The position numbers were made by a program, and so were the translations under genes. Source: Acidobacteriaceae bacterium (GTDB lineage Bacteria; Acidobacteriota; Terriglobia; Terriglobales; Acidobacteriaceae). From it: a stretch of 64,000 nt of DNA. The notes beneath the pieces are model-generated. The model ran no database searches. It saw only the letters and a program-made list of their open reading frames with translations, and had not been told where the DNA came from. Of the stretch, positions 54,775 to 63,861 are shown one piece after another (within the stretch, counting starts at the first letter, position 1; the number at the start of each line of letters is the position of its first letter). The stretch is from NCBI GenBank assembly GCA_003139095.1, contig PLHW01000072.1:23813-87812 (forward strand), in the 5' to 3' direction.

Positions 54775-55470
54775 TCAAGCATTCGCTCCGGCCGCGTCAT
54801 TGTTACGTTGGAGCACACGAGCAATCTGCTTTTCGAACCACCTCTCGCCAGCTCTGGGTTTTCGGTTTTCAGCGTGTAAAATTTCCGTAATTTTGGCGAG
54901 AGTGTAGCCCTGAGAACGTAATTCTGTAATCCGTTCCACGGTTTCAGCTTCTCCCGGTCGGAAACCAAACGGCTTGCGACCTTCGCGGTACCCAGGTCGG
55001 GCAGCTTTTGCTCGTTGCCGCGCGCCACGTAGCTTCTGGACGATTACTTTCCTCTCATACTCTGCGAATGCACCCATCATTTGGCGCAGCAGAACGCGCG
55101 TGGGATCGTCGCTGCAGAGGTCAGGCTCAGCGACTGAGATGAGTTCGAAACCGTTACGCCGCATGTCCGCGAGTATCGATTCTTGGATCATCAGGTCACG
55201 GGCGAGTCGATCCAGCTTTTCAATTAGAACCAATTTCGTTCCGTTGCCATGCAACGCTGTTATGAGTTCCTGAAGTGCCGGTCGGTTTTCCAAATCTTTG
55301 GTGCCCGAAACAGAGTCACGAAACCACCGTGCAATGCGGACATTGTTAGCGGCGGCCCACTTGCGGATTGCTGTCTCCTGTCTTACAACTCCGTCCTTGT
55401 CCTCTGCCGACTGGCCGACTGAGGATACCCGGCAGTACCCAAATCCATTTCGCTTGCGATGGGTTTGCAT
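54775..55470 (-). CDS. Small serine recombinase (resolvase/invertase type)
   Basis: 231 aa. Catalytic domain about 1-145: FGYCRVSSVGQSAEDKDGVV (Ser nucleophile in RVSS), LIEKLDRLARDLMIQESIL and FAEYERKVIVQKLRGARQRA. A short C-terminal HTH (ITELRSQGYTLAKITEILHA) makes it a resolvase/invertase-size enzyme. It is complete, divergent from the large recombinase at 55937 and directly upstream of the ATPase gene on the same strand. It could resolve cointegrates or invert or excise the operon. Confidence 0.9.
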   Translation of the reverse strand: MQTHRKRNGFGYCRVSSVGQSAEDKDGVVRQETAIRKWAAANNVRIARWFRDSVSGTKDLENRPALQELITALHGNGTKLVLIEKLDRLARDLMIQESILADMRRNGFELISVAEPDLCSDDPTRVLLRQMMGAFAEYERKVIVQKLRGARQRAKAARPGYREGRKPFGFRPGEAETVERITELRSQGYTLAKITEILHAENRKPRAGERWFEKQIARVLQRNNDAAGANA

Positions 55471-55936
55471 GTGGCGAATAGTGCTCTCTTCAGGTTGTAT
55501 CTGTCAAGACAAATCGTAAGCGATTAGACAACTGCATGAAAACACGGAGTAATTGCTCGTGAACTATCGAAGTCAGATTCCTCGATTCGCAATGGGGATT
55601 GTGGCGGGGGTGTCGGCATCGGGCAAGCCATACCTATTCCACATGATGGTGGGGCGACACCGGGCGTACTGACTGAGCTCAGGTGGTCGCCAAGTTTTGT
55701 GTTCTGGGAACAGGGTCTACAGCGGATGCACACTACACGCAACGTCCATGACGCACACTGTACATTTGCTCTGGCCCGCCCTCGCTGGGCACTCCTCTAT
55801 ATCCCAGATAGCATTTAAACCACTAGAACCGTTTGCTAGCCGAATTTGGATTAGCTAGCTAGGGCTAGCCTCCTAGTGACCTCCCTTCTCGTCTAGGGAG
55901 CCATCTGAAGCGCCCCGGCAGCTACCCGCTGTTAAG
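55471..55936. other. Region between divergent recombinases, with repeat
   Basis: Non-coding divergent promoter region. At 55834-55880 it is rich in ctag words, including gctagcc...ggctagcc. The 13-nt tagctagggctag at 55856-55868 repeats 48814-48826. Serine integrases often have their att site just upstream of the gene, which fits the position. Confidence 0.4.
55856..55868. repeat. 13-nt repeat, right copy (candidate inner att)
   Basis: tagctagggctag, identical to 48814-48826, lies 69 nt before the large serine recombinase gene and inside a partly palindromic stretch (gctagcc ... ggctagcc). Confidence 0.3.
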
Positions 55937-57457
55937 ATGAGCACAGCCACGATGAAATCGGCTAAAGGGGACTCTATGGCAGGGGCCGTCTTTTACATTC
56001 GCGTTTCTACGGCAGAACAAGCATCAGGGAACAATAGCTTGCCCGTTCAGGAGAAGAAGCTTCGGGACTACTGTAGGCGCGAAGGTCTTGACGTGCTCAA
56101 GGTGTTCGTTGATCCAGGTGAGAGTGCCAGAACTACGGACAGGCCAAAGTTCCAGGCGATGCTGGCGTATTGTCGGGAGCACCGTCGGAAGGTGTCACAC
56201 GTGTTGGTTGCCGATCTGTCCCGTTTGTCGCGTAGTGTCATGGATCAGGGCTACACAATTGCTGCACTCCAACGACTTGGTGTAAAGGTCGAATCGGTTG
56301 ACGAGCCGATGACGGGTGACTCCGCAGTTGGGCAGCTTACGCGGAACATGATTGGAACGTTCAATCAGTTCTTCAGCGATTCCCTGTCAGAGCGGACCCG
56401 ATACCGAATGAAGGCAGCCGTCAACGCAGGGCGTTTCCCATGGCCCGCCCCTATTGGCTATTTGAATGTTGACAAGAAACTTTGCGCCGATCCTGAGCGG
56501 GCACCTTTCGTGCGTCAAGCGTTTGAGCTAATGGCATCTGGACGCTTTTCGACAGGCGACAGTGTTCTGAAGCTCCTCACGAGTCTGGGACTGACAACAA
56601 GAAAGGGCAGGCCGCTTACAAAACAGAGCTTCGCTCGGATGTTGTCCAACCCGCTTTATATGGGCTGGATTGTGTCTGGAGACGACCGGGTGCTGGGCAA
56701 TCACGATCCTCTTATTTCTGAGGCGCTATTCCAGAATGTGCAACAGCGAATCAATGGGAAGGCTTGCCCACACAAGAAGGTCAACGAAGATTTCCCTCTG
56801 CGGGGAGTGGTTCAGTGTGCCAAGTGTGGCAAGCCCCTAACGGCCGGATGGGTCAGGGGTAGAAAAAAGCTATATCCACGCTACTGGTGCTGGGAGGAAA
56901 AGTGCAAGGCCGTAGGCGTGAGTCGTGAAGACCTAGAAGGTCAGTTTGTGAACCTGCTATCCAGGATGCAGCCCACTGCGGAATTGCTAGCCGAACTGCC
57001 CGAACGTGCTGCCGCACATTGGCAGGCACGTAAAGCCCGAATCGCGGTTGATGCTCGGACCTTGAACAACAGTCTAGCGGTTGAAAGAACTTTGAACCAA
57101 AAAGCAATCATGGCGAAGCTCAACGGGACGCTATCCGATGCGGATTTCGATTCCGTTAAGGCATCTATTACAGAGAAGATTTCGGGCATCGAATCGCAGA
57201 TAAAGGCCTTAGATTGTGAGCGTTCCACAATGGACGACCTACTTCAACAGACTCAGAATGAGGCGGTCGATCTTGTCGGAGCCTGGCAAAAGGGAAACAT
57301 AAACCAGCGGCAGGAGCTAGCGACTGCGTTCTTTCCTGAAGGACTCGTGTTCAGCCACGAAAGGCAGTTCTTTGAACCGGCTAACGTGGTGATTCATCAG
57401 ATGGTTTGGCGCTTCGTGACCAACGAGATTGATATTGGCGTCCCCGGCGGGATTTGA
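55937..57457 (+). CDS. Large serine recombinase (site-specific integrase)
   Basis: 506 aa. Resolvase-type catalytic domain (about 10-160): AVFYIRVSTAEQASG with Ser nucleophile and SHVLVADLSRLSRSVMDQGY. Recombinase DNA-binding domain (about 180-290: APFVRQAFELMASGRFSTGD, FARMLSNPLYMGWIVSGDD). Zinc ribbon VVQCAKCGKPL...YWCWEEKCKAV (about 295-330). Long coiled coil (about 365-440). The last residues IGVPGGI and the TGA are read from the tRNA-Glu gene, so the natural C-terminus was probably fused on insertion. ATG 55937, 55952 or 55976 are possible starts. Confidence 0.92.
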   Translation: MSTATMKSAKGDSMAGAVFYIRVSTAEQASGNNSLPVQEKKLRDYCRREGLDVLKVFVDPGESARTTDRPKFQAMLAYCREHRRKVSHVLVADLSRLSRSVMDQGYTIAALQRLGVKVESVDEPMTGDSAVGQLTRNMIGTFNQFFSDSLSERTRYRMKAAVNAGRFPWPAPIGYLNVDKKLCADPERAPFVRQAFELMASGRFSTGDSVLKLLTSLGLTTRKGRPLTKQSFARMLSNPLYMGWIVSGDDRVLGNHDPLISEALFQNVQQRINGKACPHKKVNEDFPLRGVVQCAKCGKPLTAGWVRGRKKLYPRYWCWEEKCKAVGVSREDLEGQFVNLLSRMQPTAELLAELPERAAAHWQARKARIAVDARTLNNSLAVERTLNQKAIMAKLNGTLSDADFDSVKASITEKISGIESQIKALDCERSTMDDLLQQTQNEAVDLVGAWQKGNINQRQELATAFFPEGLVFSHERQFFEPANVVIHQMVWRFVTNEIDIGVPGGI

Positions 57458-57463
57458 ACCCGC
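57435..57463 (-). repeat. tRNA-Glu 3' end as right att copy
   Basis: ttggcgtccccggcgggatt continuing tgaacccgc; partner of the fragment at 41302-41329. It overlaps both the tRNA and the end of the integrase gene. Confidence 0.5.
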
Positions 57464-57513
57464 GTTACCGCCGTGAAAGGGCGATGTCCTAGGCCAGGCT
57501 AGACGACGGGGAC
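57436..57513 (-). tRNA. tRNA-Glu (anticodon UUC)
   Basis: On the minus strand: GTCCCCGTCGTCTAGCCTGG ... CGGGGAC-G-CCA, with the CCA encoded. Acceptor stem GTCCCCG/CGGGGAC is perfect. The anticodon stem TCGCC/GGCGG (one G-U) has loop CTTTCAC, giving UUC. T-arm GCGGG-TTCGAAT-CCCGC is perfect. Its 3' end overlaps the serine recombinase gene, marking the integration site. Confidence 0.95.
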
Positions 57514-58073
57514 GTTCCGGCTTTCATGACGGGTCGCGAGGGCGAGTATCCATTCTCGAGCCGGGAATTTACCGTAGATGCTCATACTAACAGCGCGCTT
57601 TTTGCGCTGTCAAAAAGGCGCCACCGGCGCTGATGGCTGATTGCGCCCTTACGCCATCGGCAGGACGGGCTCATCCGGGTCGTCGTTGGTTTTTCCGCCT
57701 TGTTTTGGCGGGCTCCGAAGCGGAGATAGGCTCTATTTGACGCGGATTTGACGCGGGATCTGGCGCGGGAAGAAATCATCAGTGCTGCACTTTTTAGAAT
57801 CGACCTTCGAACCACCCCATTCGCCACCCGGTCTAGTGCTGTGACCTCGAGATGCTTCCTACGAGTGGCGGGCCGAGGGCGGGACGCCCTGGGAACAGCC
57901 GGCAAGATGCTCGCGCTACTCGGCTAGCTGCAGTAGTGTTCTTGCGGTCACGATACCAGGGCCACGCCATTGAGCGACGAGTGCGCGCCCGAACGCGAGA
58001 AGGTCCCGCCCAGTTCGACGGCGCGCGGCGACTAAACCAGCGAACAAAGAGCACGACCAATTAGAATGCCGTT
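57514..58073. other. Intergenic region with hairpin and repeat
   Basis: Upstream side of tRNA-Glu. Holds a hairpin acagcgc...gcgctgt (57590-57610) and, at 57924-57956, the partner of the 33-nt repeat at 13578-13610. No gene seen. Confidence 0.5.
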
Positions 58074-58667
58074 ATGGCGGATTCACTTTACCTAAGCCTG
58101 TGGTTCCCAACTTTTGAGGTTCCTGAGATTCTTCCTCGCACGGTCAGCGTGCTGCAACAGCTTCCCTTTTCGGCGCAGCTGCCGGGCGTGACATACACGG
58201 CGGTGCATCCGGTCTCGTGGGCTGAACCGACGATTCTGGAGCGCCGATTTGTTCCGCCGCTGGCGCCCGAAGAAGCGGCGGGGACGCTCGCGGATTTTGT
58301 GCATGACGACTTCGCCTACGTCTTCGAAGCATACTGGGACTTGTGGAATCCCGCGCCCAGCGGGCCGCGATGGGAACTGCAACCGACGCTGGCGCGCATC
58401 ATTGCCTGCGGAACGGAGTTCGAAGAAAACCTGGCGGCCGAGTCCGGTCACATTCAGATTGACTTTGGTCTCGATACGCCGTTTCTTCACGAAGAACTCG
58501 CGTTAAGCCTGGAGTCGGAGAATCGCATCCGCAGCAACGTGCAGCGCCTGGTTGAGTTCACGGTGAATGTGGAAAAGAATGCTGGGGTGACGGCGCGGCT
58601 GTTGTGGTCGGAGTCGGAGGAAAACCTGGCGCAGAAGTTGATTGCGAGATTGCAAAAAGTAAACTGA
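58074..58667 (+). CDS. Conserved-looking protein of unknown function (197 aa)
   Basis: 197 aa, soluble, no signal peptide: SLYLSLWFPTFEVPEILPRT, HPVSWAEPTILERRFVPPLA, DDFAYVFEAYWDLWNP, IQIDFGLDTPFLHEELAL. Mixed alpha/beta with many conserved-type aromatic and acidic residues. I recall similar proteins in Acidobacteriota genomes but no function. It is convergent with ppdK, and a long inverted repeat at 58689-58763 separates them. Confidence 0.7.
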   Translation: MADSLYLSLWFPTFEVPEILPRTVSVLQQLPFSAQLPGVTYTAVHPVSWAEPTILERRFVPPLAPEEAAGTLADFVHDDFAYVFEAYWDLWNPAPSGPRWELQPTLARIIACGTEFEENLAAESGHIQIDFGLDTPFLHEELALSLESENRIRSNVQRLVEFTVNVEKNAGVTARLLWSESEENLAQKLIARLQKVN

Positions 58668-58688
58668 CCGCCGCGCAAAAACAAACAA

Positions 58689-58763
58689 CAACCGCGGAGC
58701 ACGCTGAGATCGTAGTGAGAATTGTTGAAAATTTCTCTGCGAACTCGGCGTACTCCGCGGTTG
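58689..58763. repeat. Long inverted repeat between convergent genes
   Basis: Arms 58689-58708 (caaccgcggagcacgctgag) and 58744-58763 (ctcggcgtactccgcggttg) pair at 18 of 20 positions around a 35-nt loop. Its arm matches the aaccgcggag repeat family at 1001. It may act as a bidirectional terminator. Confidence 0.65.
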
Positions 58764-58778
58764 AATGTTTGGCGGCTT

Positions 58779-61565
58779 CTACTTGGTGCGTCCGCCTTCG
58801 ATTTTTAGTGCGTCGCTGGCTGCCGCCTGAGCTGCCGCCAACCGCGCCGTTAAAACGCGGAATGGCGAGCACGACACATAGTTCAAGCCAGTCTTGTAGC
58901 AGAACTCCACCGACGAGGGCTCGCCGCCATGCTCGCCGCAGATGCCAACCTTCAGGTTCGGGCGCGTCTTGCGCCCGCGTTCGGTGGCCATCTGCACAAG
59001 CTGGCCCACACCTTCGCGATCGAGCACGGCAAACGGATCGTGCTTGATGATCCCGAGCTCGATGTAAGTCGGCAGGATTTTGTTGACATCGTCGCGCGAG
59101 AAGCCCCACGTGGTCTGGGTAAGGTCGTTAGTGCCGAAAGAGAAGAACTGCGCCTCCTTGGCAATTTCGTCGGCCACCAGCGCAGCGCGCGGGAGCTCGA
59201 TCATCGTGCCCACGAGATATTCGACGGTAGTTCCCTTGTCGTCGAACACCTCTTTCGCGACGCGCTTCACGATTGCTCCCTGGTTTGCCATTTCGTTGAG
59301 AGTTGCCGTGAGCGGAATCATGACCTCCGGAAATACCTTGACGCCTTCTTTGGCCACGGCAACAGCCGCCTCGAAAATCGCGCGCGCCTGCATCTCAGTA
59401 ATCTCGGGATACGTGATTCCAAGCCGGCAGCCGCGATGCCCGAGCATGGGATTGAACTCGTGCAACTGTTCGACGCGGCTGAGCAGGGCCGGCATCAGCT
59501 TCTTTAAATCGCCGGCCGCCTTCGCCCCGTAGTCTCTGTATTTCGCCACCAGCTCTTTCTTCTGCTTCGCGTCGGCCTGCGGCAAAGTGGCAATGTCGAC
59601 CATGAGCTCTTCGCGTCGCGGCAAAAATTCGTGAAGCGGCGGATCGAGCGTGCGGATCGTCACCGGGAAGCCATCCATCGCGCGGAACACGCCGATGAAA
59701 TCGTTGCGCTGCATGGGGAGCAACTTCTTCAGCGCCGCGCGCCGGTCCTTTTCCGTGTCGGCGAGAATCATGGCGCGCATGTGCGGAATTTTCTTCTCAC
59801 CGAAGAACATGTGCTCGGTGCGGCACAGTCCGATGCCCTCGGCGCCAAAGGTTCGCGCCTGGATTGCGTCGCGGGGAATGTCGGCATTGGCGCGGACTTT
59901 CATCGTGCGATAGGGATCGGCCCAGGCCATAAATTTCTGGAGCTCGGGATCGTCGGGCGACGGATCGAGCGTCTTCAGCTTGCCCTTGATGAGGCGGCCG
60001 GTCGTGCCGTCGAGCGAAATCCAATCGCCCGCTTTGAACACCTGGCCCTTCACGCGCATCTCGCCGGCTTTTTCGCTGACGTCAACATCGCCCGCGCCGG
60101 CCACGCAGCACTTGCCCATGCCGCGCGTGACGACCGCAGCGTGACTCGTCATTCCGCCCCGTGAGGTCAAAATCCCCTTTGCCACTTCCATGCCATGAAT
60201 ATCTTCGGGAGTGGTTTCGCCGCGCACCAGGATGACGGAAGCCTTGCTGTCCTTTTGCACCGCCGCCACCGCCGCATCCGCCGTGAAGACGATCTGCCCG
60301 ACGGCCGCGCCGGGCGAGGCCGGCAAGCCCTTCGCCAGCACTTCAATCTTTTGTCCCTTTTCGTCGAGCCGAGGAACGAGGAAGTCGTAAAGCTGGTTCG
60401 GCTCGACACGGAAGATCGCCTCTTCCTTCGTGATCAGGCCTTCGTCGACCATCTGGAGCGCCACGCGGACAGCCGCGAGTCCCGTGCGTTTGCCGTTGCG
60501 CGTTTGCAGCATGTACAGCTTTCCGTCCTGGATGGTGAACTCGAAATCCTGCATGTCTTTGTAGTGCGTTTCGAGCCGCGTGGTGATCGCGCGCAGCTGG
60601 TTGTAAACGGCCGGCATGATCTTCTCGAGTTCCAGAATGTGAACCGGAGTGCGCACGCCCGAGACCACGTCCTCACCCTGCGCGTTCAGCAGAAATTCGC
60701 CGTAGAATTCTTTCGTGCCCGTGGCCGGATTGCGCGTGAAGCCGACGCCGGTGCCCGATGTTTCGCCGAGGTTGCCGAAGACCATCGCCTGCACGTTGAC
60801 CGCAGTGCCGAGGTCGTCGGAAATACTGTTGATGCGGCGATAGTGCCTGGCGCGGTCGTTATTCCAGGAGCGGAACACGGCATCGCGCGACATGACGAGC
60901 TGGTCGTGCGCGTTCTGCGGGAAGTCGCGCTTGGCGTGCTTTTTGACGACCTTCTTATATTCTTCGATGACTTCCTTCAGCGCCTTGGCGTCGAGATCGG
61001 TGTCAAGCTTTACCTTGCGCTGCTTTTTCTTGCCGTCAAAGACTTCTTCGAACTCCGCTTTTTCGATCTCGAGCACGACGTTGCCGAACATCTGAATCAG
61101 GCGGCGGTAGGAGTCGTAGGCAAAGCGCGGATTGTTCGTGCGCTTCGCAAGCGCCTCGACGCTCTGATCGTTGAGACCAAGGTTGAGAATCGTATCCATC
61201 ATGCCGGGCATGGAAAACTTTGCGCCCGAGCGCACGCTCACCAGCAGCGGATTCTCTCCCTGACCTAGCTTCTGTCCCTGGAGTTTTTCGAGTTTGTCGA
61301 GCGCCGCATCGGTCTGGCTGTCGACTTCTTTCGAGACCGCGTTATGCCGCATGTACTCGCGGCAGGCCTCGGTTTGAATGGTGAATCCGGGAGGCACGGG
61401 CAGCCCGGCATTGGTCATTTCGGCGAGGCCGGCGCCTTTGCCGCCGAGCACATCTTTCATTTTTCCGTTGCCGTCGGCCTTGCCGCCGCCGAAGAAGTAA
61501 ACATACTTTGTGGAAGAGCTCTTGGTTTGCGCAATTTCTGTTTCGGGGAGAGTAAGCGTCGCCAT
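58779..61565 (-). CDS. ppdK: Pyruvate, phosphate dikinase
   Basis: Interconverts pyruvate + ATP + Pi and PEP + AMP + PPi. 928 aa, slightly longer than the usual ~875. N-terminal ATP-grasp (about 20-370: GKGAGLAEMTNAGLPVPPGF, RSGAKFSMPGMMDTILNLGL). Phosphohistidine domain (about 430-545: GGMTSHAAVVTRGMGKCCVA, catalytic His). C-terminal PEP/pyruvate TIM barrel (RTEHMFF, GHRGCRLGITYPEI, FFSFGTNDLTQTTWGFSRDD, ICGEHGGEP with the Cys). It starts 16 nt after the glyS stop, so it is co-transcribed. Confidence 0.96.
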   Translation of the reverse strand: MATLTLPETEIAQTKSSSTKYVYFFGGGKADGNGKMKDVLGGKGAGLAEMTNAGLPVPPGFTIQTEACREYMRHNAVSKEVDSQTDAALDKLEKLQGQKLGQGENPLLVSVRSGAKFSMPGMMDTILNLGLNDQSVEALAKRTNNPRFAYDSYRRLIQMFGNVVLEIEKAEFEEVFDGKKKQRKVKLDTDLDAKALKEVIEEYKKVVKKHAKRDFPQNAHDQLVMSRDAVFRSWNNDRARHYRRINSISDDLGTAVNVQAMVFGNLGETSGTGVGFTRNPATGTKEFYGEFLLNAQGEDVVSGVRTPVHILELEKIMPAVYNQLRAITTRLETHYKDMQDFEFTIQDGKLYMLQTRNGKRTGLAAVRVALQMVDEGLITKEEAIFRVEPNQLYDFLVPRLDEKGQKIEVLAKGLPASPGAAVGQIVFTADAAVAAVQKDSKASVILVRGETTPEDIHGMEVAKGILTSRGGMTSHAAVVTRGMGKCCVAGAGDVDVSEKAGEMRVKGQVFKAGDWISLDGTTGRLIKGKLKTLDPSPDDPELQKFMAWADPYRTMKVRANADIPRDAIQARTFGAEGIGLCRTEHMFFGEKKIPHMRAMILADTEKDRRAALKKLLPMQRNDFIGVFRAMDGFPVTIRTLDPPLHEFLPRREELMVDIATLPQADAKQKKELVAKYRDYGAKAAGDLKKLMPALLSRVEQLHEFNPMLGHRGCRLGITYPEITEMQARAIFEAAVAVAKEGVKVFPEVMIPLTATLNEMANQGAIVKRVAKEVFDDKGTTVEYLVGTMIELPRAALVADEIAKEAQFFSFGTNDLTQTTWGFSRDDVNKILPTYIELGIIKHDPFAVLDREGVGQLVQMATERGRKTRPNLKVGICGEHGGEPSSVEFCYKTGLNYVSCSPFRVLTARLAAAQAAASDALKIEGGRTK

Positions 61566-61581
61566 AAAATGAATGCCTTTC

Positions 61582-63732
61582 TTATTTCGTAGATTCCTTG
61601 CCCTCGGTCACGATCTCGGAAAAATCTGCAATGGTGGAAAACTCTTTGATCAGCGTCTGCAACAGAGCCAACCGATTGGCGCGGAGATTGTCATCGTCGA
61701 CCATCACCATCACTTTGTCGAAAAATTTGTCGACGGCCGGACGCAAGCGCGCGATCTCCAAGAGCGCCTGCTCGTAATTGCCTAGTTGTCGCAGCTTTTC
61801 GACAGCGGCCGCAGTTTTGGGAATGAGGGCGGCCAGTTCTCTTTCCGCATCCTCGGCCAACGCGGAAGAATCGAGCCGCTCCGCGACGCGCCGATCATTC
61901 TCCGCCGCCTGGCGCAGAATATTTTTCGTTCGCTTGAACGCGATCGAGATCGACTCGAAGTCGGCCGAGCCGCGCACCTTGCTCACCGCCTCGGCGCGAG
62001 CGGCCGCATCCACTACGTCATCCGGGTCGGCCGCCAGGACGGCGTTCACCACGTCGTAGGCGTGGCCGCGGCCGTCTTTCAGATAGAACTCCAAACGCTC
62101 GCGGAAAAAGCTGCGCGTGGAGCCGGCGTAATCGGCGTTCGCAAATTTCTTCTCCGCCTCCGCGCCGTCATATTGCGAGCGCGCATCGAGCATGATTTGC
62201 GATAACCGCAGGGGCAGCTTGTGCTCGGCAATGGTCTTCACAATTCCGTTGGCCTGGCGGCGCAGCGCGAACGGATCTTTCGAACCGCTGGGAACGAGGC
62301 CCAACGCGAACATGCCGGCAATGGAATCGGCTTTGTCGGCGATGGCGAGCACCGCGCCTTCCACCGTTCGCGGCACATCGTCTTCCATCGAGGCCGGCTT
62401 GTACTGGTCGTAAATGGCCTTCGCAATTTCTTCCTGCACTTCGGGGCGCAACTCTTCGTCGAGCGTCTGCACGCGCGCATACAGGCCGCCCACCATGCCT
62501 TGCAGTTCGGTGAACTCCTTTACGAGTTCGGTGGTGAGGTCGGTCTTCGCCAGCAGCGCGGCCTTGTGCACCACGCCCGGCCGGATCGCCATGCCGGCTT
62601 GCTTGATCGTCTCCGCCAGCCAACTCGCCAGGTGCTGCACGCGCAGCGTTTTTTCGTAGTAGCTGCCGAGGTCTTTTTGAAAGGTGACGTGCTTGAGGAG
62701 TTCGACGCGCTCGCGCAGCGATTGCTTTTGATCGGTCTGCCAGAAAAAACGCGCGTCGTTGAAGCGGGCCCGCAGCACGCGCTCGTTGCCATGCCGGATC
62801 AGGCCGTGGGCATCGCCGCCGGTGTTGAGCACGGCCAGAAAATGCGGCAGCAGCTTGCCACTCGAATCTTCGATGGCGAAATATTTCTGGTGGTCGCGCA
62901 TCACCGTTACCAGCACTTCTTCCGGCAAAACAAGAAACTCGGCGTCGAAGGCGCCCAGGATTACGGACGGAAATTCCGTGAGGTTTACGACGGTTGCGAG
63001 CAGGGGTTTGTCTTCGCGCCAGCGCGCGCCGGGGATGGTGCGCGTCGCCGCATCCAGCGCTTTGCGGATGACCTGCTCGCGCTCAGGCGCGCCCAGAACT
63101 CTTGCTGCGCGCAACTGCTCGACGTAATTGCCGGGCCGCGAGATTGTCGCGGTACCATGGGCCAGCAGACGGTGGCCGCGAGAGTGATTTCCCGCGGCGA
63201 TCCCGAAAACTTCCATCGGAATCACGTGCTCGTCGAGCATGGCCACCAGCCAGCGCACGGGGCGCACAAACAATTCGCCGCGCTTGCGCCAGTACATATT
63301 TTTTGGCCAGTACAGCGAGGCGATTTCCCTGGGGAGCATCTCGGCCAGAATTTCCGCCGCGGAACGACCCTTGCGGGTGACGGTTGCGCCGAGATATTCG
63401 CCCTTGGCAGTCGTAATCCTTTCAAGCGCGCTCACGTCGACGCCAACTTTCTTGGCGAAGGCGTGGGCGGCGGGAGTGGGCTGACCGTCCCTGAATGCAA
63501 CCTGCGCCGACGGGCCGGTAACCTGCTCGGTCAGATCGGGCTGTGCTGGCGGGATTCCCGGCGCCATGACGGCGAGACGGCGCGGCGTATCGAGCCATGT
63601 AATGGCTTCGCTCGGCGCGAGGCGCTCGCGCTGCAACAACGTGTTCACGCGCTCGCGCAATTCGCCGATCGCGCCTTCAATCATCCGCGCGGGAATTTCT
63701 TCGCAACCGATCTCAAGCAAAAAGTCTGGCAT
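61582..63732 (-). CDS. glyS: Glycine--tRNA ligase beta subunit
   Basis: 716 aa, the beta subunit of the bacterial alpha2-beta2 glycyl-tRNA synthetase. N-terminal PDFLLEIGCEEIPARMIEGA is diagnostic, followed by FGIAAGNHSRGHRLLAHG, FLVLPEEVLVTVMRDHQKYF and the HD-like and DALR anticodon regions (ALRRQANGIVKTIAEHKLPL). It carries tRNA-binding and editing-type modules while the alpha subunit holds the aminoacylation site. glyQ lies upstream (partial) and ppdK downstream on the same strand. Confidence 0.96.
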   Translation of the reverse strand: MPDFLLEIGCEEIPARMIEGAIGELRERVNTLLQRERLAPSEAITWLDTPRRLAVMAPGIPPAQPDLTEQVTGPSAQVAFRDGQPTPAAHAFAKKVGVDVSALERITTAKGEYLGATVTRKGRSAAEILAEMLPREIASLYWPKNMYWRKRGELFVRPVRWLVAMLDEHVIPMEVFGIAAGNHSRGHRLLAHGTATISRPGNYVEQLRAARVLGAPEREQVIRKALDAATRTIPGARWREDKPLLATVVNLTEFPSVILGAFDAEFLVLPEEVLVTVMRDHQKYFAIEDSSGKLLPHFLAVLNTGGDAHGLIRHGNERVLRARFNDARFFWQTDQKQSLRERVELLKHVTFQKDLGSYYEKTLRVQHLASWLAETIKQAGMAIRPGVVHKAALLAKTDLTTELVKEFTELQGMVGGLYARVQTLDEELRPEVQEEIAKAIYDQYKPASMEDDVPRTVEGAVLAIADKADSIAGMFALGLVPSGSKDPFALRRQANGIVKTIAEHKLPLRLSQIMLDARSQYDGAEAEKKFANADYAGSTRSFFRERLEFYLKDGRGHAYDVVNAVLAADPDDVVDAAARAEAVSKVRGSADFESISIAFKRTKNILRQAAENDRRVAERLDSSALAEDAERELAALIPKTAAAVEKLRQLGNYEQALLEIARLRPAVDKFFDKVMVMVDDDNLRANRLALLQTLIKEFSTIADFSEIVTEGKESTK

Positions 63733-63790
63733 TGGACAATATTTTATGTTCTCAGAATAAAAAACTGATGAATGTGAGCCGGATCACAGG

Positions 63791-63823
63791 TGAGCTACGA
63801 GCTTCGAGCCGTGAGCTTCGAGC
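63791..63823. repeat. Short tandem repeat in the glyQ-glyS spacer
   Basis: tgagctacgagcttcgagcc followed by gtgagcttcgagc: two imperfect copies of (t/g)gagct-cgagctt. Non-coding. Confidence 0.5.
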
Positions 63824-63861
63824 AAACCATTCAACAATCCGCGACTTAGGCAGCGATTTAT

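Noticed and set aside
60195-61268. 357-codon plus-strand frame opposite ppdK
   Set aside because: Antisense shadow without any domain.
62221-63768. 515-codon plus-strand frame opposite glyS
   Set aside because: Antisense shadow of a strongly conserved gene; composition is the mirror of glyS and no family motif is present.
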